Assembly (NCBI GenBank): GCA_021292105.1
Contig: CM037874.1
Span: 19,031,534-19,095,533 of the forward strand
Direction: 5' to 3'
DNA length: 64,000 nt
DNA from: Anadara kagoshimensis
Lineage: Eukaryota > Mollusca > Bivalvia > Arcoida > Arcidae
Below, piece after piece: positions 60,801 to 64,000 of this stretch. Under the pieces are notes generated by a model that ran no database searches, was not told the origin of the DNA, and saw only the letters and a list, made by a program, of their open reading frames with translations. Numbering within the stretch: position 1 is the first letter of the stretch; every line of letters starts with the position of its first letter. Both the position numbers and the translations under genes were made by a program.

Positions 60801-61946
60801 AAACGCTAAAATTTAGCGACGCCAAAAAATCCGCTGTACGGTAGTTGTCAAACGACTATTGTAATCTACTATGTCGAATGATTTTCAAATGATTTGTAAA
60901 GGTTTTAATTTAGATTATGTTGATTGCAAGTGGCAAAACCAGTGAGTATATTTAGAAAACAGTCCAATTTCTGAAAATATGGACTTAATGGACAGAAACA
61001 CTTCGGTTCATGTGATTATCAAGCATTTTGAAGCAAAATATACCATTTATAAATTACAATCCATTTTTATTGAAGATACTAAAATACTTAAAAATTGGTC
61101 AAAGTCTAATCTTATTCATCTTTATAAGATTATTTATTTTGTGTAACGTTTATTTCCTCCTGCATCTTCAAAGCAAGGACACAGTTTACTATCGAAACAA
61201 ATTTTCAACACTCACCACGTTTCTTTCATTGCCCTCATCGACTTCTTCATATGTACAGCCTCCAGGTTCTAAACATTCAGTCCACATATTGCGCTTCTCT
61301 CTATGAAGCACTGCAAATGCCTTTTGCCTCATTAAAAATGGCGAATCATTTCCTAAGAAACCAAACATCAAGATATGAATACCAAATGTAACATCATTTG
61401 AAGGAATCTGTAAAGAACGTTGACTTATGAAGAATTTGTGTGTAACTTTGAAACAATCTGGTATTAGAGTCATGAAATGTTTAGATTAGATAAAAATGAT
61501 ATTAGGCCAGCAAACGAGAGTCAACCTAGTTATTCTGTTTTTGAAAACCAACAATAAGTGTAATCAGTAGTTTCTGTTTGATACCGTTGCATTCTTTTGT
61601 TTGACTTATATTTCAATATATAGCGAGATATCCCGACTATTTTTATATTCCCTTTTTTGTCTTACAGTTAGTTTTACATTTTCTGAGTTGAATGGCATTT
61701 AAGTTGAAATCAAAAGTTTAGGTCTTTCATGCATTACTGGATACTCAATATTTTATATGGAAATTTATTTATAAAAGCAACATGAATATCACCATGCATG
61801 TAATATTTTATATCACATCTTTAAAAAAGGATATTTTCGTTATAAACATTTTTTCAGAACGAATTCAATCTTTAAATTGGTTTATCTTTACCTGAAATAT
61901 TTTGGTTGTATCCCATGATGCATAGGAAAACCGTAATTAGCTTCAT
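57853..61946 (-). CDS. Gene D: intact secreted Gla-like Cys-rich protein
   Basis: Five exons add up to 555 bases, 184 residues plus stop, fully in frame: 61892-61946, 61216-61352, 60026-60140, 58595-58711 and 57853-57983. Exon 1 is a signal peptide (MKLITVFLCIMGYNQNIS). Exon 2 has PFLMRQKAFAVLHREKR, which matches the vitamin K carboxylase recognition motif of coagulation factors (F at -16, A at -10, L at -6, KR cleavage). It continues TECLEPGGCTYEEVDEGNE, which resembles the E-C-x-E..C-x-x-E-E core of a Gla domain but is shorter. Exon 3 is a six-cysteine stretch (CERMREFRCLNNHC, then HDC). Exons 4 and 5 are paired modules C-E-S-x-K-x-I-x-x-C-R-I. Function is unknown. An extracellular calcium- or membrane-binding role is inferred only from the Gla-like motif. 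Confidence 0.78.
58190..58350 (-). mobile_element. Penelope-like tail, duplication copy 2
   Basis: Counterpart of 46255-46450, with CCACCAGGGAAGTAATAACA and ATATCCAAGATATTTTAGAT. Confidence 0.6.
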
Positions 61947-62689
61947 TCTCTGTGTTGATGTTATGAACTATTTTCTTCTATACTGATTTGAGTCATGTCT
62001 GAAAAATATATTATACAGCTGTATAGTAAGAATTTCACTGTAAGTATATGAAAATGAATGACAGAAAGAGAATGCAATAACATACAAGGAGCAAGAAAAA
62101 GAGAACACATAAATACGTTTTTGTGATTAAAATGCATTATCAGAATACTCAGATAATTGAACAACAACGGTTAAGTGGTCACATAAAATAATATACAGTT
62201 AAACCTATTATTTTTACCACTTCGATACAAATTCCATTACATATTCCTATATCATACACGGTGATAAAAAATGAATTTTGTAAATATATATATATATTAC
62301 CACCAGCAATTGAAGTTGATACCAGCAAAATAAATCTGTTATGATAGATCTACGATATATTTAAATAACAAAATAGAATGCAATGTTCTAATACTTCCTT
62401 GCTCCTTAATGAAAAGGAATTAAAATTAAGATATTTCTACCTAAAGTACTTGACTGCATGTATTTTTCTTGGAAAGTTGAGATAGGAGTGATTGACAGTG
62501 TTCTATAAATAGAATATTTGTAAGAGTCGATGCAAATGGATGAATGTCAAGGTCATAACTACTTACATACGCAATAACAAATAAGCGTCGGGATGAACAC
62601 ATTCGATGAATCAATAAATCATTTTATATCAACACATTCCAAATTTAAATACAGATCTTTATCGTGTCACGCTTAACGTGATATGGGAT

Positions 62690-62866
62690 CTCGTTTGTTT
62701 TAAGCTCCTATCCTAAAGAGCCGTGACTTTCGTTTGGTAGTGCCGATTGATGGCGAAAGAGCAGTCAGTACTCACTTTAAAATCTTGGGTCAGACCCGGT
62801 CGGGGAACGAACCTACAACTTTCCACTTACGACGATAGCTCTACACCAAATGAGCTACCGCAGTTG
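62690..62866 (-). repeat. tRNA-derived SINE
   Basis: On the minus strand it starts CTGCGGTAGCTCATTTGGTG (A box, plus-strand 62844-62857). It continues with GTAGGTTCGTTCCCCGACC (B box, plus-strand 62798-62816), then a tRNA-unrelated body ACTGACTGCTCTTTCGCC. The boxes are about 30 bases apart, as in a tRNA gene, but no acceptor stem closes, so it is a SINE. It lies upstream of gene D. Confidence 0.75.
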
Positions 62867-63599
62867 TTAAAATATTTAATTGAAACTATATTCTGTTGTA
62901 TTAGTTTATTTGTTCACATTAAGTCTTATCGTGTACAACTGAAAGGCTATAAAATTATACTTACGATTTTTTATGCTTCAGTATAGTGCAATCTGAAATA
63001 ATTCCAAACAGGCAATGCTTCATGGTGCCGGCATCAAAATTGAAACGTCTTTTCAATAAAATCCGTTTACCCGTTACGGTTAATAAGAGAATCAACGCGG
63101 CGCATCGATTACAAAAATAAAATAAAAATAAAGCAATGAAAAAAAAAAACAAAAAAAAAATTATTATTAATAGACCTGTTTCATTTTTGCAATACTAAAC
63201 GCCCGTTTTGAATCAAAGTTCTTTACTGTAGTGCTAGGAACAAAATTTAAAAACAGTCTGTCAGAATTTATAACCTGAATTGGCTATGTCAATGAGCGAA
63301 TATACAAGTGCTTTGATAGTAAGGTTATTTTAGCCAATAGTGCGTGCGAAAGCGTGATTACATACAAACGACGACAAGATATTAATGCCTACTGATGCGG
63401 TGTAGAATAGTACGTGTTAAGTACACTCCGTTATTATATTTTAAGAGTTATACTAATTTTAAATGATTGTACATTGATACTTAGTTAGGAACATGTAATG
63501 TCATTGTGGCTATTAATATGATATATATTGAATTCTAATAATCTAATCTAGAAGTAAACACGACCAATTTGTTTTTATTTCTTTCTTTTTATCTTTTAT

Positions 63600-63754
63600 T
63601 CATAAATAATATAAAAAAATTATAGAATCATAAATACCGCTACATCTCTGGTTATACGCGTAGTAACCATTTTCACATGTCTGGCACGTTTTTTCATGAC
63701 AATTTAATTTAACTTTCTTGATACAATGGCTTATTTGGTACTCCGATTCACATA
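63600..63754 (-). CDS. Gene E: last exon of another cluster member, partial
   Basis: After a GTTTCAG acceptor in phase 1 this 155-base exon encodes CESEYQISHCIKKVKLNC, CQTCENGYYAYNQRC and a short hydrophobic tail to TGA. It is the same module as the last exons of genes C and D. Its upstream exons would lie beyond 64000. AATAAA overlaps the stop (63595-63600). Confidence 0.72.
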
Positions 63755-64000
63755 CTGAAACAAAAAAAAAATAAAACGAAACATTATATTAACTATATAT
63801 GTTATATTGTTAGAAACAGCAGGCAGCAGGATCATAAATAATAAAGAATGATTAAAGATGATAAAGAAAAAACAAATATGGCTTGGTTATTATTGTCACA
63901 CATCTGAACACAACACTAATGCGTTAGTGTCATCGATACATTTTCCAAGTTCTTAAAAATACCCGTATTCACCAAAATGTGACGAACAAACAAGCTATTG

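Overview
This window looks like animal, most likely bivalve mollusc, nuclear DNA. It is strongly AT-rich, its genes are split by GT/AG introns, and it is full of microsatellites and dispersed repeats. Those repeats include Penelope-like retroelements with an N-terminal GIY-YIG domain, CCCCCGCTTTTAAGCGGGGG-type and GACCTTGACC-type repeats, a mariner fossil and an L1/Tx1-like LINE fossil. No database search was possible, so the species is not assigned. Every convincing host gene lies on the minus strand, so transcription runs from high to low coordinates.

Region 1 (1-8880) has no recognisable host gene. It holds microsatellites, a tRNA-like SINE head, an 11-base minisatellite, two tandem copies of a repeat ending in a long hairpin, and two Penelope-like fossils. 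Region 2 (8881-30048) is the body of one very large gene of at least 18 exons and about 3,200 codons. It starts with small cysteine modules and an EGF-like module, then has a long series of fibronectin-III-like repeats. Each repeat carries W-x-G-F-x-D-x-E-S-x-I and an aspartate-Ser/Thr-Pro-Pro linker. The product is probably a large secreted or matrix adhesion protein.

Region 3 (about 36.9-63.8 kb) is a tandem cluster of small secreted cysteine-rich genes built from the same phase-1 exons: a signal-peptide exon, a propeptide/acidic exon, a cysteine exon, then one or two C-x3-KPI-type modules. The second exon carries the gamma-carboxylation recognition pattern F-[LI]-x4-A-x3-L-x-R-x-K-R, followed by a Gla-like E-C..C-x-x-E-E stretch. 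I therefore read these as candidate vitamin K-dependent Gla proteins. The lowest copy (40254 to 36.9 kb) lies directly upstream of the giant gene, in the same orientation and splice phase. It may be the missing 5' end, giving a Gla-Cys-EGF-FN3 protein. Gene C (53757-45932) resembles gene B in its first three exons but is nearly identical to gene D (61946-57853) in its last two. These last two exons sit in a roughly 3 kb segmental duplication.

The gaps in region 3 hold many 5'-truncated Penelope-like 3' tails, one larger element with a GIY-YIG domain (about 42.1-44.0 kb), a mariner fossil, and a foldback-like structure whose two arms are the same minisatellite in opposite orientation (47.70-48.75 kb). 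Several otherwise well-preserved host exons contain single-frame shifts, which may be assembly indels or decay.
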